Shown in pieces: positions 1 to 8,477 of a DNA stretch of 64,000 bases (the stretch's first letter is position 1; each line of letters opens with the position of its first letter). The DNA comes from Bacteroidales bacterium (lineage in GTDB: Bacteria; Bacteroidota; Bacteroidia; Bacteroidales; BM520): assembly GCA_031276035.1 (NCBI GenBank), contig JAISNV010000011.1, positions 1 to 64,000 of the forward strand, read 5' to 3'. The notes beneath the pieces are model-generated. The model searched no databases. It saw only the letters and a list, made by a program, of their open reading frames with translations, and was not told the DNA's origin. A program made the translations under genes and the position numbers.

Positions 1-264
1 GATGCCAGAGGCTCTTCAGCAGAAGTCGATTACGTAATACAGATAGCAGATAAAGTGATACCCATAGAAGTAAAATCTGGGAACAATGCAAAACTGCGTT
101 CTCTCCATCAATTTATGGAAAAAGCTTCCCATAATATTGCTATACGGACTTGGACAAATCCTTTTTCTATTGATGAAGTAACAACTCCAACCGGAAAAAC
201 GTTCAAGTTATATAATTTACCATATTATTATACAGGTCAGATAGATAAATTAGTGAATATATGA
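1..264 (+). CDS. DUF4143-type ATPase, C-terminal end (partial)
   Basis: The frame is open from base 1 and stops with TGA at 262-264, so only the last 87 residues are present. They contain a nuclease-like core, AEVDYVI followed by IPIEVKSG, and end in a short tail (LYNLPYYYTGQIDKL). This is the usual ending of the AAA+ ATPase / DUF4143 family, whose C-terminal domain has a PD-(D/E)XK-like fold. These proteins are common in Bacteroidota; their role is not well established and some are linked to toxin-antitoxin or mobile contexts. The ATPase domain lies outside the window. Family assignment is fairly secure; function is unknown. Confidence 0.75.
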   Translation, partial: DARGSSAEVDYVIQIADKVIPIEVKSGNNAKLRSLHQFMEKASHNIAIRTWTNPFSIDEVTTPTGKTFKLYNLPYYYTGQIDKLVNI

Positions 265-291
265 ATTTACAATAAATAACAAAAAATAGAT

Positions 292-573
292 ATGAATACA
301 ATTAAAATGGGAAATGAAGAATTTATTCTTTACATACGTAAATGGCATCCTAATTGTGAAATTACAAATGACAAATTAGGACGAAAAATCTGGGAATGGA
401 TCAAATATAACGACAAAACTGCGAGACAATTAAATAGAGAAGAATGTCCTTGGGGTAAAAATGCAAAAAATGTAAATAAGGAGGATATGCCCTATACTGC
501 TACTCAATTTGAATTCGATAGGAATCTCCTGATTCGATTATATGATTATTTGGATTTTTTAGCAACAAATTAA
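292..573 (+). CDS. Hypothetical protein, 93 aa
   Basis: Small soluble protein, rich in Lys, Asn, Trp and Tyr, with no signal peptide or membrane segment. It starts with ATG 27 bases after the DUF4143 gene and lies on the same strand, so the two could share a transcript. Tryptophans cluster around KIWEWIKYN near residues 34-40. I do not recognise a family. It sits between an accessory-type ATPase and two tRNA-Leu genes, a place where integrated elements often end, but no integrase is visible. Confidence 0.5.
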   Translation: MNTIKMGNEEFILYIRKWHPNCEITNDKLGRKIWEWIKYNDKTARQLNREECPWGKNAKNVNKEDMPYTATQFEFDRNLLIRLYDYLDFLATN

Positions 574-795
574 TACATTGATGTTATTAAGAACAAACCA
601 ACATTTTGATGATTCCTTTATTCATCATTTGGGCGTTGCTATTTTGATGCTGATTTTTTATTTTAACTGAGGTTGATCTAAAACTGCAGACGATTGGAGA
701 GTTTTGGCTGCAATACAAGGATAGCATTTTTTGATTTATAGCTATTATGAAACTAATCTTGTTTGGGAACAATCTGGGAACAAATCTCTAAAAGA

Positions 796-830
796 AAAAG
801 TCTAACTGATTGATTTCTAATTAGACTTTT
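796..830 (-). terminator. Intrinsic terminator downstream of the tRNA-Leu pair
   Basis: A perfect 10-bp stem (796-805 with 821-830) encloses a 15-nt loop. Read on the minus strand, the hairpin follows the tRNA-Leu(CAG) 3' end by about 10 nt and runs into a T-rich tract (ACTTTTTCTTTT). This fits the end of the tRNA transcript. Confidence 0.75.
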
Positions 831-840
831 ATATATCATG

Positions 841-924
841 TACCCGGAACAAGGATCGAACTTGCACTTTCTTGCGAAAACTAGTCCCTGAAACTAGCGC
901 GTCTACCAATTCCGCCATCCGGGC
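841..924 (-). tRNA. tRNA-Leu (anticodon CAG)
   Basis: On the minus strand a class II tRNA can be folded. The acceptor stem starts GCCCGGA, the anticodon stem is CTAGT/ACTAG around loop TTCAGGG (anticodon CAG), there is a long variable arm, and the T-loop is TTCGATC. The first acceptor pair is G-U. CCA is not encoded. It lies 26 nt downstream of a second tRNA-Leu and probably shares its transcript. Confidence 0.93.
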
Positions 925-950
925 TTTCCGGCTTATTCGGAAAAGTATTG

Positions 951-1034
951 TGCCCAGGACAAGAGTCGAACTTGCACGCTCCAACGAGCACCACCCCCTC
1001 AAAGTGGCGTGTCTACCAATTTCACCACCTGGGC
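951..1034 (-). tRNA. tRNA-Leu (anticodon GAG)
   Basis: On the minus strand the acceptor stem GCCCAGG pairs fully with CCTGGGC. The anticodon loop is TTGAGGG (anticodon GAG), and the long variable arm is typical of leucine tRNAs. CCA is not encoded. It is the upstream member of a two-tRNA unit with tRNA-Leu(CAG). Confidence 0.93.
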
Positions 1035-1249
1035 ATTTACTTGGGATTGGGCTGCAAAGATATAAAAAAAATGAGAATTAAGAATTAAGAACTAAGAATT
1101 TATTTTGAGAATTGAAAATGTGGATAATAACAGTAAATTATGTTGTTTGATTTTATAAAAATAAGTAAATTTCAATTCATTTATAATTACTAATTCTTAG
1201 ATAACAAGAAAATTATTTTCATTGCAATTGTCAATTATTAATTATAATC

Positions 1250-1257
1250 TATCTTTG
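1250..1257 (+). promoter_or_regulatory. Bacteroidota -7 promoter element for coaX-nnr
   Basis: TATCTTTG matches the Bacteroidota primary sigma -7 consensus TAnnTTTG. It lies 20 bases upstream of the coaX ATG. An ATTG about 20 bp further upstream could serve as a weak -33 element. Confidence 0.7.
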
Positions 1258-1277
1258 TACTCAAAATTTACTAAATA

Positions 1278-2045
1278 ATGACACTCGTATTTGATATTGG
1301 TAATAGTAATGTCGTCGCTAGTACATACTGTTTAGATACCGATAATAATTATCATTGGAAAGAATTAATGAGGGTTAAAACCGATTGTTCGAAACAGTAT
1401 TTTGACTGGTTTTTTGATGTGAATTATTTCCTTAGTGATTATCCTGAAAAGGTTTCTCATGTATTAATTAGTTCTGTTGTTCCGAAATTAAATGAAATTT
1501 TTGAAAAAATTACTTTAGAGGTTTTTGCTTTACGGCCTATTTTTATCGACTATAAGCTTTATGGTAATCTGCCGATTAAAGTTATTCAACCGAGAATAAT
1601 CGGTGCCGATATTGTAGCAAATGCTTTGGCTGGCTATTCTCGAAGTTCAGAAGGCTGTATAATTGCTGATTTTGGTACTGTTCTTACTTTTACTACTGTT
1701 TTCGATAATGAAATTCAAGGTGTAAGTTTTGTTCCCGGACTCCAAACCGCATTTCGTTCTCTGGCCGATAAAACCGCACAATTACCATTTATCCACCTCA
1801 ATCCGCCGGCTTCAGTAATGGGGAAAAACACTGCTGATGCTATAAATGGTGGTATTGTCTTCGGATATGCAGGTCTTGTAGATAGAATTATTGAGCAAAT
1901 CTTTACGGAAGTTAAGAGAGAGTTGCCCTTGTTTTCTACCGGTGGTCTCGGAAATGCAATTTTACCGTATTGTAAAATGAAATTGAATTACGATATATAC
2001 TTAACAGTAGATGGAATTAGGTTGATTGCGGAATATAATATGTAA
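1278..2045 (+). CDS. coaX: Type III pantothenate kinase
   Basis: Catalyses ATP-dependent phosphorylation of pantothenate, the first step of coenzyme A synthesis, in the cytosol. The 255-residue length is normal for the family. Visible motifs are DIGNSN at residues 6-11 (phosphate-binding Asp), GADIVAN at 109-115 and DFGT at 131-134, in the order expected of the ASKHA-fold CoaX family. The start is fixed by the -7 element 20 bases upstream. The stop is 4 bases before the ATG of the NAD(P)HX repair gene, so the two are co-transcribed. Confidence 0.95.
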   Translation: MTLVFDIGNSNVVASTYCLDTDNNYHWKELMRVKTDCSKQYFDWFFDVNYFLSDYPEKVSHVLISSVVPKLNEIFEKITLEVFALRPIFIDYKLYGNLPIKVIQPRIIGADIVANALAGYSRSSEGCIIADFGTVLTFTTVFDNEIQGVSFVPGLQTAFRSLADKTAQLPFIHLNPPASVMGKNTADAINGGIVFGYAGLVDRIIEQIFTEVKRELPLFSTGGLGNAILPYCKMKLNYDIYLTVDGIRLIAEYNM

Positions 2046-2049
2046 GGTT

Positions 2050-3573
2050 ATGAAAATATTATCGATAGATCAAGTTCGTTCCGCTGACGAATATACTATC
2101 CAAAATGAACCGGTTAGTAGTATTAATCTTATGGAACGTGCGGCAAGATATGCTTTTAATTATATTTATAAAAATTATGATCCGCATAATCTTTTCATAA
2201 TTTTTTGCGGTACTGGAAATAATGGTGGCGATGGTTATGTAATTGCCAGACATTTCAGCAATTTATATGCTAACGTAAAAGTTGTTTCGGTAAATTTTTC
2301 AAAAAAATTATCTCCTGATTGTGAATATAATTTGAACAGATTGAGAAAATTGAATCCGACAGTTATTTATGATTATTTCGATGGTTTCTATTTAAATTCA
2401 TTGACTGCTGATTATTCTGATAACAATGTTATTATTATTGATGCACTTTTCGGATCAGGACTTTCTAAGTCTATAGGAAATGAGTATGATAAAATTATTA
2501 ATTGGATTAATAATAATGATTTTATAAAAATTTCTATTGATATTCCCTCAGGACTTTTCGGTGATAAATCTTCAAAAAGTAATGAATTGATCGTAAAAGC
2601 GAATGAAGTTATAACTTTTCAAACGCCGAAACTCGCTTTGTTTTTACCTGAAAATTATGATTATGTAAATAAATTCAAAATTATTGATATCGAACTTGAT
2701 AAAAAATATATAGAAAGTTTACATACAGATAACTATATGATTGATATAGATCTGATTAAACCGTTATTGAAATTTCGTAAAAAGTTTGATCATAAAGGAG
2801 TTTTCGGACATGCGGCAATTATTGCAGGAGATTATGGAACGATGGGTGCAGCCGTGATGGCATCTAAAGCATGTTTGAGAGCAGGGGCCGGGTTACTCAC
2901 AAGTATTGTTCCTGAAGTTGGATATAATATTATGCAAACGTCTTTGCCGGAAGCAATGGTAAAAACAGAGCATTTGAATGATACTATTTTAGATATATTT
3001 GATGTTATCGGAATTGGTCCCGGAATAGGTACTGATAATTATTCAAAAGAGAAACTATCCATCGTTTTTGATTATTGTAATAATAATCAAAATGCGCCGC
3101 AATTAGTTATAGATGCTGATGGATTAAACATTCTGGCCCAAGATAAGTTATTGTTTGATAAATTGCCTAAAAGCAGTATAATAACTCCTCATCCTAAAGA
3201 ATTTCAAAGACTTTTCGGTAAATTCTCCGATGATTTCACACGTCTGGAAATGCAAAAAGAAATTTCTAAAGAGAAATCAATTTATATTGTATATAAACAA
3301 GCTCATACAATAATTACCGATGCGGAAGGTACTGCCTATTTCAACAATACCGGCAATCCCGGAATGGCAACCGGCGGCAGCGGAGATATACTTACCGGAA
3401 TCATTACAGGTTTGTGTGCAAGAGGTTACAGTGCTATAAATGCTTGCGTTTTGGGTGTTTATCTTCACGGACTTGCCGGTGATATTGCAACATGTAAAAT
3501 TCATCAGGAAAGTTTAATTGCAAGTGATATTATTGATAATTTGCCTTTAGCTTTTAATGAAATTTATAAGTAA
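2050..3573 (+). CDS. nnr: Bifunctional NAD(P)H-hydrate epimerase / ADP-dependent dehydratase
   Basis: Repairs hydrated NAD(P)H. The N-terminal YjeF_N domain epimerises the S and R forms and the C-terminal ribokinase-like domain dehydrates them. The epimerase signature CGTGNNGGDGY is at about residues 53-63. The dehydratase half opens with GHAAIIAGDYGTMGAA and carries NPGMATGGSGD near residues 436-446. A reading frame exists upstream to 2026, but the ATG at 2050 just after the coaX stop gives the normal start (MKILSIDQVR). The 507-residue length fits the fused family. Confidence 0.93.
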   Translation: MKILSIDQVRSADEYTIQNEPVSSINLMERAARYAFNYIYKNYDPHNLFIIFCGTGNNGGDGYVIARHFSNLYANVKVVSVNFSKKLSPDCEYNLNRLRKLNPTVIYDYFDGFYLNSLTADYSDNNVIIIDALFGSGLSKSIGNEYDKIINWINNNDFIKISIDIPSGLFGDKSSKSNELIVKANEVITFQTPKLALFLPENYDYVNKFKIIDIELDKKYIESLHTDNYMIDIDLIKPLLKFRKKFDHKGVFGHAAIIAGDYGTMGAAVMASKACLRAGAGLLTSIVPEVGYNIMQTSLPEAMVKTEHLNDTILDIFDVIGIGPGIGTDNYSKEKLSIVFDYCNNNQNAPQLVIDADGLNILAQDKLLFDKLPKSSIITPHPKEFQRLFGKFSDDFTRLEMQKEISKEKSIYIVYKQAHTIITDAEGTAYFNNTGNPGMATGGSGDILTGIITGLCARGYSAINACVLGVYLHGLAGDIATCKIHQESLIASDIIDNLPLAFNEIYK

Positions 3574-3620
3574 TGATTTCAACTCAAAGGATAAATAATT
3601 TAGTATTACAAGATTATTTA

Positions 3621-3628
3621 TATATTTG
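3621..3628 (+). promoter_or_regulatory. Candidate -7 promoter element for aroK
   Basis: TATATTTG matches TAnnTTTG and lies in the 120-bp gap between nnr and aroK, about 65 bases before the aroK ATG. A second, less exact match (TTATTTG) lies immediately before the ATG. Confidence 0.5.
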
Positions 3629-3693
3629 TAAACTTGTCAATATTTACTCGGATTTTATAATATCGTCTTAAAATATTTATCATATTATTTGCA

Positions 3694-4218
3694 ATGAATA
3701 GTAATCGCAAAATATTTCTAATCGGATATCCGGGCAGCGGCAAATCGACTTACGCAAAAAAAATAGCTAATTATTTTAATTTACCATGTTTAGATACTGA
3801 TAAAATTATTGCTCAAAAACTTAATCTGTCAATATCTGAAATATTCAATATTTATGGTGAAGAATATTTTCGAAAATGCGAATCGGAAGTATTGAAATAT
3901 AGTATTGATGAATTTGAAGGTTTTGTAATGGCAACCGGTGGGGGATTGGCCTGTAATGAAAATAATATTAAAACCATGCTTGATAATGGCATTGTTGTTT
4001 ATGTTAAAGCTTCGCCGGAGGTTCTTTATAATCGAATTAAAAACTCAAAAACAATACGACCAAATCATGCAAATGATGAAAATCTGTTTGAAAAAATAAA
4101 TAAAGAACTTGTAGAAAGAGAAAGATTTTATCAGCAGGCAAAATATATTGTAGATTCAAAACGAGGTTGTGAAAAAGAAATTATTTATTTTTGCAATCAG
4201 AATAAAACACTAAAATAA
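3694..4218 (+). CDS. aroK: Shikimate kinase
   Basis: Phosphorylates shikimate with ATP in the chorismate pathway. The P-loop GYPGSGKST is at residues 11-19, the shikimate-binding LDTD at 33-36, FRKCE with Arg60, the GGG motif at 82-84, and the lid arginine in IRPNH at 122. The 174-residue length is normal. It is separated from nnr by 120 bp and followed by a 166-bp gap, so it may be a single-gene unit. Confidence 0.94.
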   Translation: MNSNRKIFLIGYPGSGKSTYAKKIANYFNLPCLDTDKIIAQKLNLSISEIFNIYGEEYFRKCESEVLKYSIDEFEGFVMATGGGLACNENNIKTMLDNGIVVYVKASPEVLYNRIKNSKTIRPNHANDENLFEKINKELVERERFYQQAKYIVDSKRGCEKEIIYFCNQNKTLK

Positions 4219-4291
4219 ATTTTGCAAATCAATTTATTAAGAATCTAAATTTTTAAAAAATCATAAGAATAAATTAGTACCAAACGACATG

Positions 4292-4337
4292 ATTATTTTG
4301 GGTCATTACTTAGTGCGGATAAAAATACCAAAATAAT
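4292..4337. promoter_or_regulatory. Inverted repeat upstream of the metal ABC operon
   Basis: ATTATTTTGG at 4292-4301 is repeated in inverted form as CCAAAATAAT at 4328-4337, with 26 nt between them, 48-93 bases before the start of the metal-binding lipoprotein gene. It could be an operator or a leader hairpin. The assignment rests on symmetry and position only. Confidence 0.3.
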
Positions 4338-4384
4338 ATATTAATAAAATTAATGTTTATTAACAACATATAAAAGATAATCAG

Positions 4385-5248
4385 ATGAAAAGAACAATAT
4401 TATTAATTTTAATCTGTTCGGTTTTATTTTGCGGATGTAATAATAAGAATAATAAAAATGCTGAAAGTAAACCGATTGCAGCAGTAAGTATTATTCCGTT
4501 TAAATATTTTGCAGATAAAATTGCCGGTGAATTATGGAATATTATTTCAATTATACCTTCGGGTGCCAACCATACAAGCTATGAACCTACTGCTAAGGAG
4601 TTGAAGCAAATTGCAAATGCCGATATTTATTTTGAAACCGCTAATATAGGTTTTGAAGATGCATGGACACGGCGATTTAAAAGTATTGCGCCGGAATGTA
4701 CTTTCTATAATGTTTCGGAAAATATTGAACTTACCGGTGGACATTATCACGGTGACGAATATCATGGTGCGGATCCGCATTATTGGCTTTCTCCGAAAGA
4801 TGCGGCGATTATTGCCGAAAATATCACTAATGCTTTTATCAAATCGGATCCGAAAAATAAAGAAATTTATATTGAAAATCTTAACAAACTTAAAGTTGAA
4901 ATTATGGAAACAGATATTCAGTTAAAAGCTTTATTGGAACCATTAAAAGGTAGTATGTTTTTGATTTATCATCCGGCATTAACTTATTTTGCTAAAGATT
5001 ACGATTTAGTGCAAATTGCAATTGAAGACCACGGTAAAGAGCCTTCGGCTTCTTATATGGCGAAAATTATTGATATTGCTAAGGAAAATGATATAAAAAC
5101 AATTTTTTACCAAACGCAATATACCGGGCAAAGTGTGCATACTATTGCTAATGAAATAGGTGCAAAAACAATTTGTTTTGATCCTATGGCGTATAATTGG
5201 CCGGAAAATATGCTTTCAATTGCCAATAGTTTAATATCTAATAAATAA
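4385..5248 (+). CDS. Zinc/manganese-type ABC transporter substrate-binding lipoprotein
   Basis: Cluster A-1 metal-binding protein that captures Zn2+ or Mn2+ and delivers it to the adjacent permease. A lipoprotein signal ends at Cys18 (LFCGC). Probable metal ligands include His63 (ANHTSYEP), His132 (DPHYW) and His196 (YHPALT), plus an acidic residue near the end (FDPM). A short His-rich loop at 120-127 (HYHGDEYH) resembles those of ZnuA-type zinc binders and favours zinc. It is the first gene of a three-gene operon; the ATPase starts 3 bases after its stop. Metal specificity is inferred. Confidence 0.88.
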   Translation: MKRTILLILICSVLFCGCNNKNNKNAESKPIAAVSIIPFKYFADKIAGELWNIISIIPSGANHTSYEPTAKELKQIANADIYFETANIGFEDAWTRRFKSIAPECTFYNVSENIELTGGHYHGDEYHGADPHYWLSPKDAAIIAENITNAFIKSDPKNKEIYIENLNKLKVEIMETDIQLKALLEPLKGSMFLIYHPALTYFAKDYDLVQIAIEDHGKEPSASYMAKIIDIAKENDIKTIFYQTQYTGQSVHTIANEIGAKTICFDPMAYNWPENMLSIANSLISNK

Positions 5249-5251
5249 TAA

Positions 5252-5992
5252 ATGTTAGTTAAATTAAATAATATTTGGGCGAAATACGATAAAGAAATCG
5301 TTTTGGAAGATGTAAATCTTACCATAAACAATGGTGATTTTATTGGTGTTATTGGTCCGAACGGAGGTGGGAAAACTACTTTAATAAAAATTATTCTCGG
5401 AGTAAAAAAAGCTTATAAAGGAAATATTGAATATACCGGAAACATTAATATAGGATATCTTCCTCAGCAAAATAATATTGATAAAATGTTTCCGGTAAAC
5501 ATTGAAGATGTTGTTTATTCGGGACTAATCAGCGGAGATAATTCAGGTTCAAAAATGAGTTTTAATGCTTTGAAAAAGCAGGCAAAACCAAAATTTGACG
5601 ACCTGCTTGTTAAAATGAATTTGTACGATATTCGTAAAAAGTCATTGGGTACTTTGTCGGGCGGACAAATTCAGAAGACTTTGCTTTGTCGTGCCTTAAT
5701 TTCAAATCCGGATTTATTGCTTTTGGATGAACCCAATACATATATTGATAAAGAAAGTGAATTTGAATTATATAATTACTTAAAGAATGAATCAGGGATT
5801 AAGGCTTTGCTTTTGGTTTCACATGATTTAGGAACAATCTCATCTTATATTAAATCAATAGCTTGCGTGAATAGAACTTTATTTTATCACGATTCGAATT
5901 TGATTACCGAAGATGTCCTTAATTCATACAATTGTCCGATTCAGTTAATTACACATGGCGAAGTTCCTCATTCCGTTTTAAAAGAACATTAA
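5252..5992 (+). CDS. Metal ABC transporter ATP-binding protein
   Basis: ATPase of the zinc/manganese importer. Walker A GPNGGGKT is at residues 35-42, the Q-loop is near 71 (LPQQN), the ABC signature LSGGQ is at 145-149, Walker B LLLLDEP is at 165-171 and the switch His is in VSHD. The usual TxGxD after Walker B reads NTYID. The gene lies 3 bases after the binding protein and 1 base before the permease, so translation is probably coupled. Confidence 0.92.
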   Translation: MLVKLNNIWAKYDKEIVLEDVNLTINNGDFIGVIGPNGGGKTTLIKIILGVKKAYKGNIEYTGNINIGYLPQQNNIDKMFPVNIEDVVYSGLISGDNSGSKMSFNALKKQAKPKFDDLLVKMNLYDIRKKSLGTLSGGQIQKTLLCRALISNPDLLLLDEPNTYIDKESEFELYNYLKNESGIKALLLVSHDLGTISSYIKSIACVNRTLFYHDSNLITEDVLNSYNCPIQLITHGEVPHSVLKEH

Positions 5993-5993
5993 T

Positions 5994-6797
5994 ATGCTTG
6001 AAATTTTATCATACAAATTTATTATCAATGCGCTTATTATCAGTATTTTTTGTAGTGTGTCAAGTGCGATAATAGGCTCATGGATAGTTGTTAAACGTAA
6101 AGTTCTGATTAGCGGCGGTATTACTCATGCTTCATTTGGCGGAATTGGTTTGGCATATTTTCTCGGATTAAATCCGGTGATCGGTAGTGCCGTATTTGCT
6201 ATTGCTGCAGCTGTGGGAATTGAGTTATCATCACAAAAGAAACTTCTTAGAGAAGATTCCGCAATAGGACTTTTTTGGTCGTTGGGAATGGCTCTCGGAA
6301 TTATTTTTATTTTTCTAACTCCGGGTTATGCTCCGGATTTAAATGGTTATCTTTTCGGAAATATTCTGACGGTGAGTAATTTCGATATAATAATTTCAGC
6401 AATACTTTGTGTTTTATTAGTATTATGGTTTTCATTGAATTACAATAAAATTTTATTTGTTTCATATGATGATGAATTTGCAGCGGCGCGACATGTTAAT
6501 GTAAAGTTAATCAGTATGATTTTAATGTTATTTACAGCTTTAACAATTGTGGTTAACATTAAGATTTCAGGAATTGTTTTGGTTATTTCCATGCTTTGCG
6601 TCGGACAATCGGCAGCCAATCTTTTAACACACAATTTCAAGAAGATAATTATTTACTCATTTATCTTTAATCTTTTTGCATGTATAATGGGGATATTAAT
6701 TTCTTGGTGGCTGAATATTCCTTCCGGCGCGTCAATAATTTTCGTACTTACAATTATTGCATTGCTTGTTAGATTATTAAAACCTAAAAGAAATTAA
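5994..6797 (+). CDS. Metal ABC transporter permease
   Basis: Integral membrane subunit of the ABC-3 family. The N-terminal region carries the family motif GSWIVVKRKVLISGG and THASFGG near residues 27-50, followed by a series of hydrophobic segments (about eight). The 267-residue length is typical of ZnuB/MntB-type permeases. It is the third gene of the operon. The C-terminus ends in basic residues (LKPKRN), consistent with a cytoplasmic tail. Confidence 0.92.
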   Translation: MLEILSYKFIINALIISIFCSVSSAIIGSWIVVKRKVLISGGITHASFGGIGLAYFLGLNPVIGSAVFAIAAAVGIELSSQKKLLREDSAIGLFWSLGMALGIIFIFLTPGYAPDLNGYLFGNILTVSNFDIIISAILCVLLVLWFSLNYNKILFVSYDDEFAAARHVNVKLISMILMLFTALTIVVNIKISGIVLVISMLCVGQSAANLLTHNFKKIIIYSFIFNLFACIMGILISWWLNIPSGASIIFVLTIIALLVRLLKPKRN

Positions 6798-6859
6798 AAG
6801 ATTTGTATTGAACTTTTAATTCATTGAAAAAAATACATTCAAAATTATCGGTTTTGCTA

Positions 6860-6893
6860 TAATTCTAACCTTGAGGATTATAAATTAGAATTA
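6860..6893. terminator. Possible hairpin between convergent genes
   Basis: TAATTCTAA at 6860-6868 is repeated in inverted form at 6885-6893 with a 16-nt loop. It lies in the gap between the metal permease (+) and MarC (-). The stem is AT-only apart from one pair and has no clear T-tract, so a terminator role is tentative. Confidence 0.3.
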
Positions 6894-6907
6894 CATTCCC
6901 AACATTA

Positions 6908-7510
6908 TTATCTCATTGATTGAATCAATATATTCAGATTGTTTGAGAAAAGTTTTACGGCAATTGCAAGCAAGATAATTCCGAAGAACTTTCTGAGTAT
7001 GTAAATTCCCGATTTGCCGAGAACTCTTTCAACAACAGAAACGTATCTTAAAACAATCCAAACATAAACCATATTTAGTCCTAATGCAATTATAATATTA
7101 ATCATATGGTATTCGGCACGAAGCGATAGGAGAGTAGTAATAGTTCCGGTGCCGGCTATAAGAGGAAATACGAGCGGGACAATCGTTGCGGATTCCGTTG
7201 GTCCTTGGGTTTTGAAAATCTCCACATCAAAAATCATTTCGGCAGCTAAAACAAAAATAATTAATGCCCCAGCTATAGCAAAAGATGAAATATCTACGTG
7301 AAACAGTTTCAATAATCCTTCTCCGGCTATTAAAAAAATAATCAAAACAAAAAAAGAAATAATAGAAACCCTCCACGGATGAATTTCTTTTCCCTTGTTT
7401 TTCATGTTTATAATAATCGGAATAGAACCGGTAATGTCAATAATTGCAAACAGAACCATAAAGGCACTTAATATTTGCAAAAAATCTATTTTATTGAAAA
7501 TTTCAAGCAT
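6908..7510 (-). CDS. MarC family integral membrane protein
   Basis: A 200-residue protein with about six hydrophobic segments. The opening (FLQILSAFMVLFAIIDITGSIPIIINM) and the middle (ATIVPLVFPLIAGTG, near residues 108-122) are characteristic of the MarC/UPF0056 family. The transport role of the family is not firmly established; despite the name it is not clearly involved in drug resistance. The start follows a -7 element at 7534-7541. Confidence 0.88.
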   Translation of the reverse strand: MLEIFNKIDFLQILSAFMVLFAIIDITGSIPIIINMKNKGKEIHPWRVSIISFFVLIIFLIAGEGLLKLFHVDISSFAIAGALIIFVLAAEMIFDVEIFKTQGPTESATIVPLVFPLIAGTGTITTLLSLRAEYHMINIIIALGLNMVYVWIVLRYVSVVERVLGKSGIYILRKFFGIILLAIAVKLFSNNLNILIQSMR

Positions 7511-7533
7511 GAGATTGTTGTTTTTTGACGTTG

Positions 7534-7541
7534 CAAAGATA
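7534..7541 (-). promoter_or_regulatory. -7 promoter element for the MarC gene
   Basis: On the minus strand this reads TATCTTTG, a match to TAnnTTTG, 23 bases upstream of the MarC ATG. Confidence 0.65.
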
Positions 7542-7579
7542 CTAAATAATAGCTAATAACAGACACATAACTATTAATT

Positions 7580-8413
7580 CTAAAATTTCAACTTCTCAAC
7601 TACTCTTTCAAGCTGTTCAATCGGGGTTGATGTTGCACCGGAAATACCGATTGATTCGACGTCTTTAAACCAATTTTTGTCAATATCCCTTTCCGATGTA
7701 ATCAAATATGATTTAGGATTTATGGACTTACATATTGAAAATAAGGATTTTCCGTTCGAGGAATTTTCGCCTGAAACGAAAATTATAACATCATGTTGTT
7801 TACAGAAATCTTTCAGGGCGTCAATTCTTTTATGAACCGAAGTGCAGATGCTGTCAATTGCATTTACTTTTATTCCTTTAGCCTTTATCTGCTTGATAAT
7901 ATTATCAAAAGCATCCGGAATCATAGTGGTTTGGCTGTATAATGTTATTTCTTTTAATGTGTCAATATTTTCAATTTGTTCGATTTTATCGAAAACAACA
8001 GCATCATTATTAATGTTTCCGATTATTCCTATAATTTCAGGATGAGTTCTTTTTCCGTAAATGTAAATTTTTTCACCGTTTTGATAGGATTGTATTACTT
8101 TTTTCTGAAGTTGCTTAACAATCGGACAAGTAGCATCGAGGATTTCATTGTTATTGGATTTTGCAATTAGATATGATTCTTCAGGTTCGCCGTGTGCTCT
8201 GAATAATATCGTATTATTCTTTATTTCAGGAAATTCGCCGTGATGAATTATTTTCATTCCTTTATCTTTAAGAGAACGCATTTCCTCGTCATTATGTACA
8301 AGCTCACCGAGGCAAAACAATTCACCTTTATCGTCTAAATGCATTTTTGCAATTTTGATGGCATTGGTTACACCGGAACAAAAGCCGGCATTCTTATCGA
8401 TCGTTATTTTCAT
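7580..8413 (-). CDS. ispH: 4-hydroxy-3-methylbut-2-enyl diphosphate reductase
   Basis: Last enzyme of the MEP isoprenoid pathway; a [4Fe-4S] protein that makes IPP and DMAPP from HMBPP. The three cluster cysteines are visible at Cys12 (AGFCSGV), Cys96 (DATCP) and Cys190 (DSICTS). Substrate-binding residues are His40, His74 (RAHGEP), His124/Glu126 (THPEI) and SSNGK near 218-222. The 277 residues are near full length and ISGATSTP marks the normal C-terminal region. No promoter match is seen directly upstream. Confidence 0.95.
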   Translation of the reverse strand: MKITIDKNAGFCSGVTNAIKIAKMHLDDKGELFCLGELVHNDEEMRSLKDKGMKIIHHGEFPEIKNNTILFRAHGEPEESYLIAKSNNNEILDATCPIVKQLQKKVIQSYQNGEKIYIYGKRTHPEIIGIIGNINNDAVVFDKIEQIENIDTLKEITLYSQTTMIPDAFDNIIKQIKAKGIKVNAIDSICTSVHKRIDALKDFCKQHDVIIFVSGENSSNGKSLFSICKSINPKSYLITSERDIDKNWFKDVESIGISGATSTPIEQLERVVEKLKF

Positions 8414-8477
8414 ATTTATATTTTATGAGTAAAAAACTTGGAAATTATTTCAATATGAATTAAGCGTTTGATAATAA

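Noticed and set aside
587-772. 61-codon minus-strand frame upstream of the tRNA-Leu pair
   Set aside because: Low-complexity product without family features; the end overlaps nothing useful and no promoter is visible. An integrase remnant was considered, but no catalytic motif is present.
872-1081. Open frame on the plus strand across the tRNA-Leu genes
   Set aside because: It is antisense to two well-folded tRNAs and has no promoter or recognisable product.
7580-8413. Third IspH cysteine motif (DSICTSVHKR) suspected to be degenerate
   Set aside because: Cys190 is present and the altered flanking residues are within the range expected for this phylum; all other active-site residues are conserved.
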